The notes beneath the pieces were generated by a model. The model did no database searches and was not told the origin of the DNA. It was given only the letters and a program-made list of their open reading frames with translations. A program made the translations under genes and the position numbers. From Pseudorhizobium flavum (GTDB lineage: Bacteria > Pseudomonadota > Alphaproteobacteria > Rhizobiales > Rhizobiaceae), in the NCBI RefSeq assembly GCF_902502825.2, contig NZ_LR723670.1, positions 3,344,501-3,408,500 on the forward strand: a DNA stretch of 64,000 bases, in the 5' to 3' direction. Every line of letters begins with the position of its first letter. The stretch's first letter is position 1. Positions 1 through 9,334 of this stretch are shown one piece after another.

Positions 1-1807
1 CGGCGTCGACGATGGTGACGGCCTTGCGATAGTAGCGGGTGACGTCGTGCCCGATGCCGATCGCCAGAAGCTCGACGGGCGAGCGCGTCTCTATCTGTTC
101 GATGACGGCGCGCAGGTGCCGCTCCAGATAGTTGCCGGGATTGACGGAGAGCGTCGAGTCGTCGACCGGCGCGCCATCGGAGATCATCATCAGGATCTTG
201 CGTTGTTCCGGCCGGGCGATCAGGCGGTTGTGCGCCCACATCAGCGCCTCGCCGTCGATATTCTCCTTGAGCAGGCCCTCGCGCATCATCAGCCCGAGGT
301 TGCGGCGCGAGCGACGCCAAGGCGCATCGGCAGACTTGTAGACGATATGACGAAGATCATTGAGGCGGCCCGGATTGGCCGGTTTCCCGCTCGCCAGCCA
401 GCTTTCGCGCGATTGCCCGCCCTTCCAGGCCTTGGTGGTGAAGCCGAGGATTTCGACCTTGACGCCGCAGCGCTCCAGCGTGCGGGCAAGGATATCGGCA
501 CAGGTGGCGGCGACCGTGATCGGGCGCCCACGCATCGAGCCGGAATTGTCCAGCACAAGAGACACGACCGTGTCCCTGAACTGCGTGTCCCGCTCCTTCT
601 TGAAGGAAAGGGGCTGCATCGGATCGATGACCAGGCGCACCAGCCGGGCGGAGTCGAGATAGCCTTCTTCGAGGTCGAAATCCCATGAACGGTTCTGCTG
701 CGCCATCAAGCGGCGCTGCAATCGGTTCGCCAGTCGCCCCACGGCCCCCTGGAGATGCGACAGTTGCTTGTCGAGGAAGGCGCGCAGGCGGTCCAGCTCA
801 GCCTCGTCGCACAGCTCCTCTGCGAGGACCTCCTCGTCAAATTCCTGCGTGAAGATACGATAATCGACCTTCTCGTTGAAGTCGTCGAACGGGCTGTGTG
901 GCCGCTTGGTCTCGCCGGGCGTCTCCGAATGATCGTCCGCCTCATCCGACATGTCGTCGTCGGACATTTCGGCGCCATCCATCTCGCCTTCGTCCATCTC
1001 ATCGTCGGCAGCTTCGCTCTGCTCCGCCGGCGCGGCATCGGAACCAGCCTCCTCCTCGACCTCCTCGTTCTCGGTCTCGTTGCTGCGGGGCTGCTCGTCG
1101 TCGTTCGGGTTCTCCATCTCCTCGGGCTCGGACTCCTCGTCCCCGAGGTCTTCGGCCACCTGCATCGACGAGAGCATGTGGCGCACGAGCTTCCCGAAGG
1201 CCTGCTGGTCTTCGATGGCTCCCTTCAGGCTGTCGAGATCGGTACCCGCCTTTTCCTCGATGAACGGGCGCCAGAGTTCGAGGACCTTGCCGGCACTTTC
1301 CGGTGCCTTGGTGCCGGCGAGCTTCTCGCGCACCAGCATGGCCATGGCTTCAGCCAGCGGCGCGTCTTCCTGGCGCTCGATCCCGGAAAAATTCGCCTTG
1401 GCGTATTTCTCGGCATTCATGGAGTTGAGGTTCGCGGCAACGCCCGTCATGCGCAGCGCACCGAGCGACTCGACCCGGGCCTGCTCCACGGCATCGAATA
1501 CGCTACGAGCATCAGAGCCCTGGGGAGAGAGGCTCGCATGCGTGCCGGTATCGTGACACGCGATTCGTAACGCCATGGAGTCGCCAAGCCCGCGGGTTAC
1601 CGCAAGTTCATGCGCCGTCGGACGTTTCGATATCTCCGGCAGCCGGATACGCTCTCCCGCCATTCCGGGACGTTCATTGGCAAAGCTGACCTCCACCTCC
1701 GAGTCTCCGGCGATGGAGCGGACACAACCGGTTATCGCCCGGCGCATCGGCTCGGTGTCTACCGGGCCGCCCGACCTGCTCTTCTGGTTGTCTCCGGGGC
1801 CTGCCAT
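1..1807 (-). CDS. cobT: Cobaltochelatase subunit CobT (3' part cut by window edge)
   Basis: CobT is the VWA-domain subunit of the aerobic CobN-CobS-CobT complex, which uses ATP to insert cobalt into hydrogenobyrinate a,c-diamide in cobalamin synthesis. About 602 residues are visible and no stop is reached, so the C-terminus lies left of the window. The N-terminal half is helical. An Asp/Glu-rich acidic linker lies around residues 220-290 (encoded near 930-1130). The C-terminal VWA domain has a MIDAS motif DNSGSM at about residue 420. The ATG at 1805-1807 lies only 12 bp after the cobS stop, so the two genes are co-transcribed. The acidic linker is a normal feature of CobT and is thought to contact CobS. 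The identification is firm. Confidence 0.96.
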   Translation of the reverse strand, partial: MAGPGDNQKSRSGGPVDTEPMRRAITGCVRSIAGDSEVEVSFANERPGMAGERIRLPEISKRPTAHELAVTRGLGDSMALRIACHDTGTHASLSPQGSDARSVFDAVEQARVESLGALRMTGVAANLNSMNAEKYAKANFSGIERQEDAPLAEAMAMLVREKLAGTKAPESAGKVLELWRPFIEEKAGTDLDSLKGAIEDQQAFGKLVRHMLSSMQVAEDLGDEESEPEEMENPNDDEQPRSNETENEEVEEEAGSDAAPAEQSEAADDEMDEGEMDGAEMSDDDMSDEADDHSETPGETKRPHSPFDDFNEKVDYRIFTQEFDEEVLAEELCDEAELDRLRAFLDKQLSHLQGAVGRLANRLQRRLMAQQNRSWDFDLEEGYLDSARLVRLVIDPMQPLSFKKERDTQFRDTVVSLVLDNSGSMRGRPITVAATCADILARTLERCGVKVEILGFTTKAWKGGQSRESWLASGKPANPGRLNDLRHIVYKSADAPWRRSRRNLGLMMREGLLKENIDGEALMWAHNRLIARPEQRKILMMISDGAPVDDSTLSVNPGNYLERHLRAVIEQIETRSPVELLAIGIGHDVTRYYRKAVTIVDA

Positions 1808-1819
1808 TCTGATCCTGCC

Positions 1820-2812
1820 TCAGGCTCCGAGCACGATATTCGCCGCGCTCTCCTTCAGCTCGACACCGAAAGCACGCTGGTACTGCTCCGCGACTAGCGT
1901 CCGCTCAAGTTCGTCACACTTGTTGAGGAAGGTGATCCGGAAGGCGAAGGCCACGTCACCGAAGATCTCGGCATTCTCCGCCCAGGTGATGACCGTACGC
2001 GGACTCATGACCGTCGAAAGATCGCCGTTTATGAAGGCGGAGCGGGTGAGATCTGCGACGCGCACCATCTTGGAGACCGTCTCACGGCCCTCGGCCGTCT
2101 TGCCGAAGCTCTTCACCTTGGCGGCAACGATGTCCACTTCCTTGTCGTGCGGCAGGTAGTTCAGCGTCGTGACGATCGACCAGCGGTCCATCTGCGCCTG
2201 GTTGATCTGCTGCGTGCCGTGATAGAGGCCGGTCGTGTCGCCAAGGCCGACCGTGTTGGCGGTGGCGAACAGGCGGAAGGCTGGATGAGGGCGAATGACC
2301 CGGCTCTGGTCGAGAAGCGTCAGGCGGCCCGAGGATTCCAGAACGCGCTGGATGACGAACATGACGTCCGGGCGGCCCGCATCATATTCGTCGAAGACGA
2401 GCGCGACATTGTGCTGGTACGCCCAGGGCAGGATGCCGTCCTTGAACTCGGTGACCTGCTTGCCATCCTTGAGGACGATCGCGTCCTTGCCGACGAGATC
2501 GATACGGCTGACATGACTGTCCAGGTTGACGCGCACGCACGGCCAGTTGAGGCGCGCTGCGACCTGCTCGATATGCGTGGACTTGCCGGTACCGTGATAG
2601 CCGGAGACCATGACGCGTCGGTTGTGCGCAAAACCGGCGAGGATGGCGAGCGTCGTGTCGCGATCGAAGAGGTAGTCGGGGTCTAGGTCGGGAACATAGG
2701 GGTCGCCGCTGCTATAGGCCGGCACCCTGATGTCGGTGTCGATGCCGAAGACCTCCCGGACCGAGACTGACGTGTCGGGAAGGTTCGAAATATCCAGATC
2801 GATCTTGCTCAT
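1820..2812 (-). CDS. cobS: Cobaltochelatase AAA+ subunit CobS
   Basis: CobS is the AAA+ ATPase that forms a ring with CobT and powers cobalt insertion by CobN. The protein has 330 residues, the usual length. Walker A is GYHGTGKST at about residues 71-79, and Walker B is the VALVFDEYD stretch near residue 135. It also has the short N-terminal segment typical of CobS. It is first of the visible cobS-cobT pair and lies 61 bp after the J-domain gene on the same strand. No cobalamin riboswitch fold was recognised in that short gap. CobN is not in the window. Confidence 0.97.
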   Translation of the reverse strand: MSKIDLDISNLPDTSVSVREVFGIDTDIRVPAYSSGDPYVPDLDPDYLFDRDTTLAILAGFAHNRRVMVSGYHGTGKSTHIEQVAARLNWPCVRVNLDSHVSRIDLVGKDAIVLKDGKQVTEFKDGILPWAYQHNVALVFDEYDAGRPDVMFVIQRVLESSGRLTLLDQSRVIRPHPAFRLFATANTVGLGDTTGLYHGTQQINQAQMDRWSIVTTLNYLPHDKEVDIVAAKVKSFGKTAEGRETVSKMVRVADLTRSAFINGDLSTVMSPRTVITWAENAEIFGDVAFAFRITFLNKCDELERTLVAEQYQRAFGVELKESAANIVLGA

Positions 2813-2873
2813 TATCTCTCCAAGGCGCGAGCCACCGCCCGGCCGCCATAGCCTCTGCCATTCGTTGTATCGC

Positions 2874-3494
2874 TTAGCAGAAACCGGCTTGCTTCAACAA
2901 CTGATATGCTTGGATTACGGCGCGAAAACGTTCCTCGGAACCTCGGTCGCCGCCATTGGCGTCCGGGTGGTGCTTCTTGACCAATTGCTTGTAGCGGCTC
3001 TTGATCTCGTCGGACGTGGCGCTTGCTGTGAGGTCCAGCGTATCGAAGGCCTTCGCCTCTAACGTCTTCAGCTTGCGGGCCTGCGGGCGGGGCCGCGAGC
3101 TCTCTCCCTGGGCCACGAAGCCGAAGGGATCCTTAATCCTGTTGTGTGAGGCGGCTGAGCCGGAACGCATGGTCGAGTGAAGCGGCGCAGTCTTCGATGC
3201 CTTGTTCACCCCCATCGTCCAGGTCGGTCGGTGGCCCGTTATCGCTTCCTTCTGGTAGCGGGCGATCTCGCTATCGGAGAGGCCCGAGAAATAGTTGTAG
3301 CCCTTGTTGTAGTCCTTCACATGCTCGAAGCAGAACAGGAAGAACTGCCCCTCGGCATTGCGCCCGACCGGCGCCCGGTGAACGCCGGGCTTGTCGCATC
3401 CATCCCACTGACACACCGGCGCCTCCACGGCAGTTTCCTGCTGCGGCTTCCGGCGCGTGCGAATGCGATCGAAGTATTTGGAGTCGAGTTTCAT
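2874..3494 (-). CDS. Small J-domain protein with C-terminal J domain
   Basis: This 206-residue protein has its J domain at the C-terminus (about residues 149-205), with the HPD tripeptide at 176-178 that stimulates Hsp70 (DnaK) ATPase. The N-terminal part carries Cys28, Cys33, His39, Cys55 and His58, spaced like a metal site, so a bound zinc is possible (inference). The middle is low in predicted structure. It has no G/F region or DnaJ-type zinc finger, so it is not DnaJ itself but a specialised co-chaperone. It lies directly upstream of cobS on the same strand and is divergent from bolA. Whether it serves CobS/CobT assembly is unknown. Confidence 0.88.
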   Translation of the reverse strand: MKLDSKYFDRIRTRRKPQQETAVEAPVCQWDGCDKPGVHRAPVGRNAEGQFFLFCFEHVKDYNKGYNYFSGLSDSEIARYQKEAITGHRPTWTMGVNKASKTAPLHSTMRSGSAASHNRIKDPFGFVAQGESSRPRPQARKLKTLEAKAFDTLDLTASATSDEIKSRYKQLVKKHHPDANGGDRGSEERFRAVIQAYQLLKQAGFC

Positions 3495-3534
3495 ACGGGG
3501 TCATTATGGGGTTCGGGCAGAGGCGCTACAAGAA

Positions 3535-3563
3535 TTGACAAAGCGGTTTCTTGCTGGTTTCTG
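3535..3563 (+). promoter_or_regulatory. Possible sigma-70 promoter of bolA
   Basis: A good -35 hexamer TTGACA (3535-3540) is followed after 17 bp by a weak -10-like TTTCTG (3558-3563). It lies 32 bp before the bolA ATG in the divergent gap between the J-domain gene and bolA. The -10 match is poor, so this is tentative. Confidence 0.3.
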
Positions 3564-3594
3564 GGTAGCCCCCTTTCCCTGTCTCGGAGGCGAT

Positions 3595-3876
3595 ATGTCC
3601 ATCAAAGCCCAGATCGAATCACTCCTCCAGGACGGGCTGCATCCGGAGCAGATCGAGGTCATCAACGAAAGCCATCAGCATGCGGGCCATCAGCCGGGTT
3701 TCGACGGCGCCGGAGAAACGCACATGCGGGTCAGGATCGTCGCCACGCAGTTCGGCGGCATGAGCCGGCTGCAGCGCCACCGGGCCGTCAACGACCTCTT
3801 GAAGCCCGTGCTGGATGCCGGACTGCACGCCCTGGCGATCGAGGCCGCAGCACCGGGAGAGTCCCGACGGTGGTAA
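3595..3876 (+). CDS. bolA: BolA family protein
   Basis: This 93-residue BolA/IbaG-type protein has the class II KH-like fold. The FDGAGETHMRV stretch and the following conserved RH...VN..L segment (residues about 37-75) mark the family. BolA proteins bind monothiol glutaredoxins through a shared [2Fe-2S] cluster and link iron status to gene regulation and morphology. The ATG at 3595 was chosen because of a GGAGG ribosome site 4 bp upstream; the reading frame extends further upstream without support. It ends 3 bp before the convergent CBS-domain gene. The usual partner grxD is not in the window. Confidence 0.93.
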   Translation: MSIKAQIESLLQDGLHPEQIEVINESHQHAGHQPGFDGAGETHMRVRIVATQFGGMSRLQRHRAVNDLLKPVLDAGLHALAIEAAAPGESRRW

Positions 3877-3879
3877 GCC

Positions 3880-5181
3880 TCATTCGGCGGGAAGGTTCAC
3901 TTCCGCCGGTCGGATCCTCAGGCGGGTAATCCGGTTTTTCTCGCGCTTCATGATGATGAAGCGCTTGCCGTAGAAGGTGAAGGCCTGCCGCTCCCGCGGG
4001 ATCAGCTTCGATTCGTGGATCACCAGGCCCGCGATCGTGGTTGCCTCGTCGTCGGGCAGGTTCCAGTCGAGCGCCCGGTTCAGGTCGCGGATCGGGACCG
4101 ATCCGTCGACGATGATAGAGCCATCGGCCTCCTGCCGCACGCCTTCGATCTCCAGGTCGTGCTCATCGGATATGTCTCCGACGATTTCTTCCAGGATGTC
4201 CTCGAGCGTGACGATTCCCTGCACTTCCCCATACTCGTCCACGACAACGGCGAAGTGGACCTTGCGGCGAAGAAATGCGTTGAGCTGGTCCTTCAGCGTC
4301 GTGCTGTCCGGGACGAACCACGGCTTCTGGGCGATCTTGACGATATCCAGGTTCTCCGGCTCGACATTCGGCTCCGCCAGCGCCCGCAGGAGATCCTTGG
4401 CATGGACGACGCCGATGATGTTCTCCGTCGAGTTCCGCCAGACCGGCATGCGGGTAAACGGACTCTCCAGAACCGTCCTAACCGCCACCTCAGGCGGATC
4501 GTCGGCATTGACGGCCCTCATGACGGTACGATGCTTCATGACGTCGGAGACTTCGAGCTCCTCCAGATCGAGCAGCCCGCCGACACGGTCGCGATCCGCC
4601 TTCTTGAAGCCGCCCTCGCGGTGAAGATGGTCGAGAGCACTCCGGAGCTCCTCATGGGCGGAGAGCATGGAGCCTTCGCTCGAGAGATTGATCCCCACCA
4701 GGGAGAGTAGCCCGCGGACGAGGGCGTTGACCCCGCTGGAGAGGGGACCAACCACGACCACGAAGAGACGCACCACCGGAGCCACCACCATCGCGAAGCG
4801 GTCGGGTGAGGAGATTGCCCAGCTCTTGGGAAGCACTTCCGAGAAGATCACCAGCAGGACCGTCATCAGAAGCGTGGCGAACGCCACACCCGAATCTCCG
4901 AAGAGGCCGAGGAAGAGACTGGTGGCGAGCGACGATGCCAGGATGTTTACCAGGTTGTTGCCGATCAGAAGTGCACCGATCAGGCGGTCGCGACGCCGGA
5001 TCAGGGAGGCGACCACACCGGCCCGTTGATCGCCGTTCGCCTCGAGCGTGTGCATTCTCGCCGGAGAGGCTGCCGTAAGCGCCGTCTCGGAACCGGAGAA
5101 GAAGGCCGAGGCGCCGATCAGAACGAGGATCGAGACGACCGTCAGCCAGTATTCCGAGAGCACGGAGACAAAGGTTTCCAT
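3880..5181 (-). CDS. HlyC/CorC-family membrane protein with DUF21 and CBS domains
   Basis: This 433-residue integral membrane protein starts with a DUF21 (CNNM) transmembrane domain of about four helices (residues about 8-170). A CBS pair follows (about 205-330) and then a C-terminal CorC/HlyC transporter-associated domain (about 345-425). The family includes YfjD/YtfL-type proteins and Mg2+ exporters (CorB/MpfA). Ion transport is therefore likely but unproven here. It lies 2 bp after the aroB start-side boundary on the same strand, directly downstream of nothing but its own start at 5181, and is read away from aroK-aroB in the conserved rhizobial order aroK-aroB-this gene. Translational coupling to aroB is plausible because the aroB stop at 5184 is immediately upstream. 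Confidence 0.9.
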   Translation of the reverse strand: METFVSVLSEYWLTVVSILVLIGASAFFSGSETALTAASPARMHTLEANGDQRAGVVASLIRRRDRLIGALLIGNNLVNILASSLATSLFLGLFGDSGVAFATLLMTVLLVIFSEVLPKSWAISSPDRFAMVVAPVVRLFVVVVGPLSSGVNALVRGLLSLVGINLSSEGSMLSAHEELRSALDHLHREGGFKKADRDRVGGLLDLEELEVSDVMKHRTVMRAVNADDPPEVAVRTVLESPFTRMPVWRNSTENIIGVVHAKDLLRALAEPNVEPENLDIVKIAQKPWFVPDSTTLKDQLNAFLRRKVHFAVVVDEYGEVQGIVTLEDILEEIVGDISDEHDLEIEGVRQEADGSIIVDGSVPIRDLNRALDWNLPDDEATTIAGLVIHESKLIPRERQAFTFYGKRFIIMKREKNRITRLRIRPAEVNLPAE

Positions 5182-5183
5182 TA

Positions 5184-6317
5184 TCAGGATCGCATGTCCT
5201 CCAGAAAGCTAGCGACCTCCGATGGCGGCACGTCATCGGCGACGAACGAATGCCCCACGCCGCGGGTGAGGATGAAGGTGAGCTTGCCGCCCTTGACCTT
5301 CTTGTCCTGGGCGATCGCATCCAGGAGAACATCGGTCGGCGGCAGTTCGCCCTCGATGTCGGTGATCCGCGTCGGCAGGCCAACCTCGGACAGATGCGCG
5401 GCAACACGCTGCGCGTCATCCGGGCTTGCAAGATTCAGCCGGGCGGAGAACTGATGCGCGAGCACCATGCCGATCGCGACGCCCTCTCCGTGGACGAGGC
5501 GGCTGCTGTCGTAGGCCGTTGCCGCCTCGAGAGCGTGGCCAAAAGTGTGCCCGAGATTGAGCAGGGCGCGACGACCCGTCTCCCGCTCGTCCTCGACGAC
5601 CACGTCTGCCTTGGCCTGGCAACTTATGGCGATCGCCTCGTTCCGTTCCGGGCCACCCTCGAAGACCTGCTTCCAGTGCTTCTCGAGCCAGTGGAAGAAG
5701 TAGGGCTTGTCGATCAGCCCGTACTTCACGACCTCGGCATAGCCGGCTCGAAATTCCCGCGGCGACAGGCTGTCGAGAACGGCTGTGTCGGCAAGCACCA
5801 GGTCGGGCTGGTGGAAGGCGCCCAGAAGGTTCTTGCCATGGCGCGTATTGATGCCCGTCTTGCCGCCCACGGAGGAATCCACCTGGGCAAGAAGCGAGGT
5901 CGGGATTTGCACGAAGCGCACTCCCCGACGCACGATGCCCGCTGCAAAGCCGGCCAGATCGCCGATGACGCCGCCGCCGAGAGCGATTACGGCATCGTTG
6001 CGCTCGATCTTCGCCGACAGCACCATATCCGCAACCGCGGCCAGATTATCGAAGCTCTTGGTCTTCTCGCCTGCCGGCAATGTCAGCGAGACGGCCTCGA
6101 TACCGTCGGTCTGCAGGCTGTCCATGAGCGGCGCCAGGTAATGCGACGCGACGTTCTCGTCGGTGATGATCGCAGCCCGCCTGCCTTTCAGGCGTGCCGT
6201 GAATTCTCCGCCTGCACGACCGATGAGCCCGGGGCCGATCAGGATGTCGTAGGCGCGCTCCCCGAGGGGGACGTGGACGATACGTTCCTCCGCAGGCCTG
6301 AGCATTGCAGCACTCAT
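5184..6317 (-). CDS. aroB: 3-dehydroquinate synthase
   Basis: AroB converts DAHP to 3-dehydroquinate, the second step of the shikimate pathway, using NAD+ and a divalent metal. The 377-residue protein has the GGGVIGDLAGF nucleotide-binding motif near residue 115, the DSSVGGKTGIN motif near 150, and metal ligands in GHTFGHALE and the RLVHGEGVAIGM stretch. The open frame runs further upstream across aroK. The start at 6317 was chosen because its ATG overlaps the aroK stop (ATGA) and begins the conserved sequence. Expression is therefore coupled to aroK. Confidence 0.97.
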   Translation of the reverse strand: MSAAMLRPAEERIVHVPLGERAYDILIGPGLIGRAGGEFTARLKGRRAAIITDENVASHYLAPLMDSLQTDGIEAVSLTLPAGEKTKSFDNLAAVADMVLSAKIERNDAVIALGGGVIGDLAGFAAGIVRRGVRFVQIPTSLLAQVDSSVGGKTGINTRHGKNLLGAFHQPDLVLADTAVLDSLSPREFRAGYAEVVKYGLIDKPYFFHWLEKHWKQVFEGGPERNEAIAISCQAKADVVVEDERETGRRALLNLGHTFGHALEAATAYDSSRLVHGEGVAIGMVLAHQFSARLNLASPDDAQRVAAHLSEVGLPTRITDIEGELPPTDVLLDAIAQDKKVKGGKLTFILTRGVGHSFVADDVPPSEVASFLEDMRS

Positions 6318-6907
6318 TTCCCCTGACCTTTCTCTGCGAGTTCGACAACTGCAGACAAGACGTTCGTCACCATGGTCTCCTTGCGGACATTGCCGGAATA
6401 GACGGTGAGGTCCGCCTCTGCATAAATCGGGTACCGATGATTCATGAGGTTCTCCAGCGTCGCCTTCGGGTTTTCCGTCTTCAGGAGTGGCCGATGGTCG
6501 CGTTTGTTGACCCGCTCCCACAGTACATCGAGGTCCGCTTTCAGCCAGACGGATATGCCACCCTGCTTGATAAGCCTGCGGGTATTGTCGTTGATGAACG
6601 CCCCTCCGCCCGTCGAAATGACCCGCGGTCCGCCTTTCAGCAGCCTGTCGATCACCCTTGCCTCCAGCGCCCGGAATTCGGGCTCGCCATAGCTGGCGAA
6701 GAGTTCGGCGATCGTCATCCGGGAGACCTTCTCGATCTCTCCGTCGGTATCCACGAAGGGAATGGAGAGAGCCTGCGCCACCATCTTGCCGATAACCGAC
6801 TTGCCCGCCCCCATTAGGCCGACAAAGACGAGGTTGCGCTTGCCAAGGGCAGCGCGAGCCTGTTCCGCAAGCGAGGACGCCGCGACGGGTGCTAGGAGGT
6901 CTGTCAT
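6314..6907 (-). CDS. aroK: Shikimate kinase
   Basis: AroK phosphorylates shikimate with ATP. The 197-residue protein is slightly longer than the usual 170-180 because of an N-terminal extension of about 25 residues. It shows the P-loop GLMGAGKSVIG near residues 30-40, the DTDGEIE shikimate-binding motif, GGGAF near residue 100, and the RDHRPLL lid region. It overlaps aroB by 4 bp. The pair aroK-aroB is the standard rhizobial arrangement. Confidence 0.97.
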   Translation of the reverse strand: MTDLLAPVAASSLAEQARAALGKRNLVFVGLMGAGKSVIGKMVAQALSIPFVDTDGEIEKVSRMTIAELFASYGEPEFRALEARVIDRLLKGGPRVISTGGGAFINDNTRRLIKQGGISVWLKADLDVLWERVNKRDHRPLLKTENPKATLENLMNHRYPIYAEADLTVYSGNVRKETMVTNVLSAVVELAEKGQGK

Positions 6908-7064
6908 AGGCCTGTATCCATTTCGTCAACGGTATCGACAAATGGACCGGCAGCGTCAAGTCGTGCTGCCGCGAAAGAGGTGGCTCGCGGCGGGCTTGCC
7001 TGACCGCAAGGGTTTACGCATATAGTGCGCACTCGCACCGGAGTGCGTACGGAGCCGTCCATCT

Positions 7065-7220
7065 ATGCCCACCCTCTTTCGCTTCCTCTTCATCCTGACG
7101 GCCATCGCCGGCGTGATCTATGGGAGCATGGTGGCGCTCGTCCTCCTCGTGGAACCACGCGAGCGGGAAGTCTCCGTGCGGGTTCCGTCCGAGCGCCTGA
7201 ACCCCGCCCCCAAGAAATAG
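7065..7220 (+). CDS. Small conserved-looking single-pass membrane protein (51 aa)
   Basis: An ATG frame at 7065 encodes 51 residues and ends with TAG at 7218-7220, 6 bp before the xerD ATG. Residues about 5-30 form one hydrophobic helix (FRFLFILTAIAGVIYGSM and onward). A charged, proline-rich tail follows, ending in PAPKK. No function is recognised. Its tight spacing to xerD and clean membrane-helix pattern support a real gene. A leader or read-through artefact remains possible. Confidence 0.62.
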   Translation: MPTLFRFLFILTAIAGVIYGSMVALVLLVEPREREVSVRVPSERLNPAPKK

Positions 7221-7226
7221 TTGGCC

Positions 7227-8171
7227 ATGGCCGACCTCTCTCACGCCCACATCGAGGCATTTCTCGAGATGATGAGCGCAGAGCGTGGCGCCGCCGGCAA
7301 CACACTCGCGTCCTATCAACGGGACCTCGATGACCTCCATTCCTTCCTGGCGGCAAAGGAGGTCTCCCCCGTCACCGCCGGCAGCAGGGATCTCAGCGCC
7401 TACCTCTCGAACCTCGGGAAAAAGGGATTTGCCCCCAGCTCCCAAGCGCGCAGGCTGTCGGCGATGCGGCAGTTTTACAAGTTCCTCTATGCAGAGGGAC
7501 TGAGGGGCGACGACCCCACATCAACGCTCGATAGCCCGAAGAAACGTAGGGCGCTGCCGAAAACCATGAGCGAGGACGACGTTACGCGTCTTCTGGAGCA
7601 GGCGGCACGAGAGGCGGATGATCCATCGCCGGGCCAGTATGGCCGTCTTCGCATGCTGGCCCTGCTCGAACTCCTCTACGCCACCGGCATGCGCGTCAGC
7701 GAGCTCGTCTCCCTGCCCGCCCGTGTCCTCGGCCAGGAGGGGCGCTTCCTGATCATCCGGGGGAAGGGCAACAAGGAACGGCTTGTCCCGCTTTCGAAAT
7801 CGGCGATCGACGTCCTGCAGCGATACGGACAGGCCCGGCAGGCGGAACTGGCGGAAGCAGGCGACAACCCCTGGCTTTTCCCTTCGCCGGGAAAGGATGG
7901 GTACCTGCCGCGCCAGGTCTTTGCCCGCGACCTGAAGGCAATTGCAGCACGGGCTGGACTTAGAGCCGCCGCAATTTCACCGCACGTCATGCGCCACGCG
8001 TTCGCGAGCCACCTGCTGCAGCATGGAGCGGACCTGCGCATCGTTCAGGAACTGCTCGGTCACTCCGACATTTCCACCACACAGATATACACTCATGTGC
8101 TCGAGGAACGGCTGAGGCAACTGGTGCAGACGCACCACCCCCTTGCAAAAACCGGCGAAAACCGGGAATAG
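7227..8171 (+). CDS. xerD: Tyrosine recombinase XerD
   Basis: XerD acts with XerC at the chromosomal dif site, under FtsK control, to resolve chromosome dimers. The 314-residue protein has an N-terminal SAM-like DNA-binding domain (about 1-95) and a C-terminal catalytic domain. The catalytic set is visible: Arg in ATGMRVSEL, His and Arg in [10 protein letters not shown], His in [11 protein letters not shown], and the nucleophile Tyr in QIYTH. The ATG at 7227 is preferred over the in-frame TTG at 7221. The neighbouring accA and the aroK side match the usual rhizobial order, so this is the housekeeping enzyme and not a phage integrase. XerC is also in the window, near 49 kb. Confidence 0.94.
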   Translation: MADLSHAHIEAFLEMMSAERGAAGNTLASYQRDLDDLHSFLAAKEVSPVTAGSRDLSAYLSNLGKKGFAPSSQARRLSAMRQFYKFLYAEGLRGDDPTSTLDSPKKRRALPKTMSEDDVTRLLEQAAREADDPSPGQYGRLRMLALLELLYATGMRVSELVSLPARVLGQEGRFLIIRGKGNKERLVPLSKSAIDVLQRYGQARQAELAEAGDNPWLFPSPGKDGYLPRQVFARDLKAIAARAGLRAAAISPHVMRHAFASHLLQHGADLRIVQELLGHSDISTTQIYTHVLEERLRQLVQTHHPLAKTGENRE

Positions 8172-8211
8172 AAGGCCGCCGCCAAGCCAGAATGATCGGA
8201 ACACGGATCTC

Positions 8212-9165
8212 ATGCAGACTTATCTCGACTTCGAAAAGCCTATCTCAGACCTCGAGGGGAAGATCCACGAACTGAAGAAGCTTGCCGCTGAAGACGAGAG
8301 CATCGATACGTCCGAAGAGATAGCAAGGCTTGAGGGACGCGTTCGCGAAGCGACCGAAGAGATCTATTCGAAGCTGAACGCCTGGCAGAAGACCCAGGTG
8401 GCGCGTCATCCCCAGCGCCCGCATTTCGTCGATTATGCGTCGCATCTGCTGACTGACTTTACGCCGCTCGCCGGGGATCGGGGTTTCGGCGAGGATGCGG
8501 CAATCCAAGCCGGCCTTGCACGCTTTCGCGGACAGCCTGTCGCCGTGATCGGCCAGGAAAAGGGCCACGACACGAAGAGCCGCCTCAAGCACAATTTCGG
8601 CAGCCCTCGTCCTGAAGGCTATCGCAAGGCGATACGCGTCATGGAAATGGCCGACCGTTTCGGCCTGCCGATCATCTCGCTGGTAGACACCGCAGGCGCC
8701 TATCCGGGTGTCGGAGCGGAGGAACGTGGACAGGCGGAAGCAATCGCCCGTTCCACCGAAATGTGTCTTGCAGTGCGCGTTCCCATGGTCTCGGTCGTCA
8801 TCGGCGAGGGCGGCTCCGGCGGAGCCATTGCCATTGCGACAGGCAATCGCGTCTACATGCTCCAGAACGCGATCTATTCGGTAATTTCGCCCGAAGGTGC
8901 GGCATCCATCCTGTGGCGGGATTCGACCCGTGCCAAAGAAGCCGCCACCAATATGCGGATCACGGCGGAAGACCTTAAGGAGTTGGGCATCATCGACGAC
9001 ATTATCCCCGAGCCCGTCGGCGGCGCGCACAGGGATCCCGAGACGGTTATCACGTCTACCGGAAATGTCATCGAGGGGGCCTTGGCAGAACTCGGCAAGC
9101 TCTCGGGGGACGAGGTGCGCGCCGCACGGCGCCAGAAGTTCCTGCAGATCGGCCGTAACCTCTGA
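8212..9165 (+). CDS. accA: Acetyl-CoA carboxylase carboxyltransferase subunit alpha
   Basis: AccA forms the A2D2 carboxyltransferase with AccD and makes malonyl-CoA, the committed step of fatty acid synthesis. The 317-residue protein begins [11 protein letters not shown] and has a coiled N-terminal segment (about 10-60). The crotonase-fold core contains [21 protein letters not shown] and the [12 protein letters not shown] stretch, all typical. It lies 40 bp after xerD on the same strand. AccD is not in the window. Confidence 0.97.
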   Translation: MQTYLDFEKPISDLEGKIHELKKLAAEDESIDTSEEIARLEGRVREATEEIYSKLNAWQKTQVARHPQRPHFVDYASHLLTDFTPLAGDRGFGEDAAIQAGLARFRGQPVAVIGQEKGHDTKSRLKHNFGSPRPEGYRKAIRVMEMADRFGLPIISLVDTAGAYPGVGAEERGQAEAIARSTEMCLAVRVPMVSVVIGEGGSGGAIAIATGNRVYMLQNAIYSVISPEGAASILWRDSTRAKEAATNMRITAEDLKELGIIDDIIPEPVGGAHRDPETVITSTGNVIEGALAELGKLSGDEVRAARRQKFLQIGRNL

Positions 9166-9334
9166 AGGGTGCTGTCTTAGCTCAATTTGGCCACATTGCT
9201 GATCAGGGTGGCACTTAGCCGCAGTTTTGCTATACAGACGGGGACGAGCGGTTAAGAATATGTAAAGATTACCGCTTCATTATCGCTGCTGTTACGCAGA
9301 TACTTATGTCCGCAATACACAGTCACGTGGTCCT

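Noticed and set aside
47..688. Long plus-strand reading frames opposite cobT, and many similar ones opposite other genes
   Set aside because: They are GC-driven shadows in antisense frames with low-complexity Arg/Ser/Pro-rich translations and no recognisable domain.
6318..6959. An N-terminally extended aroB reaching to 6959
   Set aside because: The extension lies wholly over aroK in another frame. The conserved AroB sequence begins at 6317, whose ATG overlaps the aroK stop.
7227..8171. XerD and XerC as phage or transposon integrases
   Set aside because: Both have housekeeping neighbours (accA, priA), normal Xer length and motifs, and no element ends.
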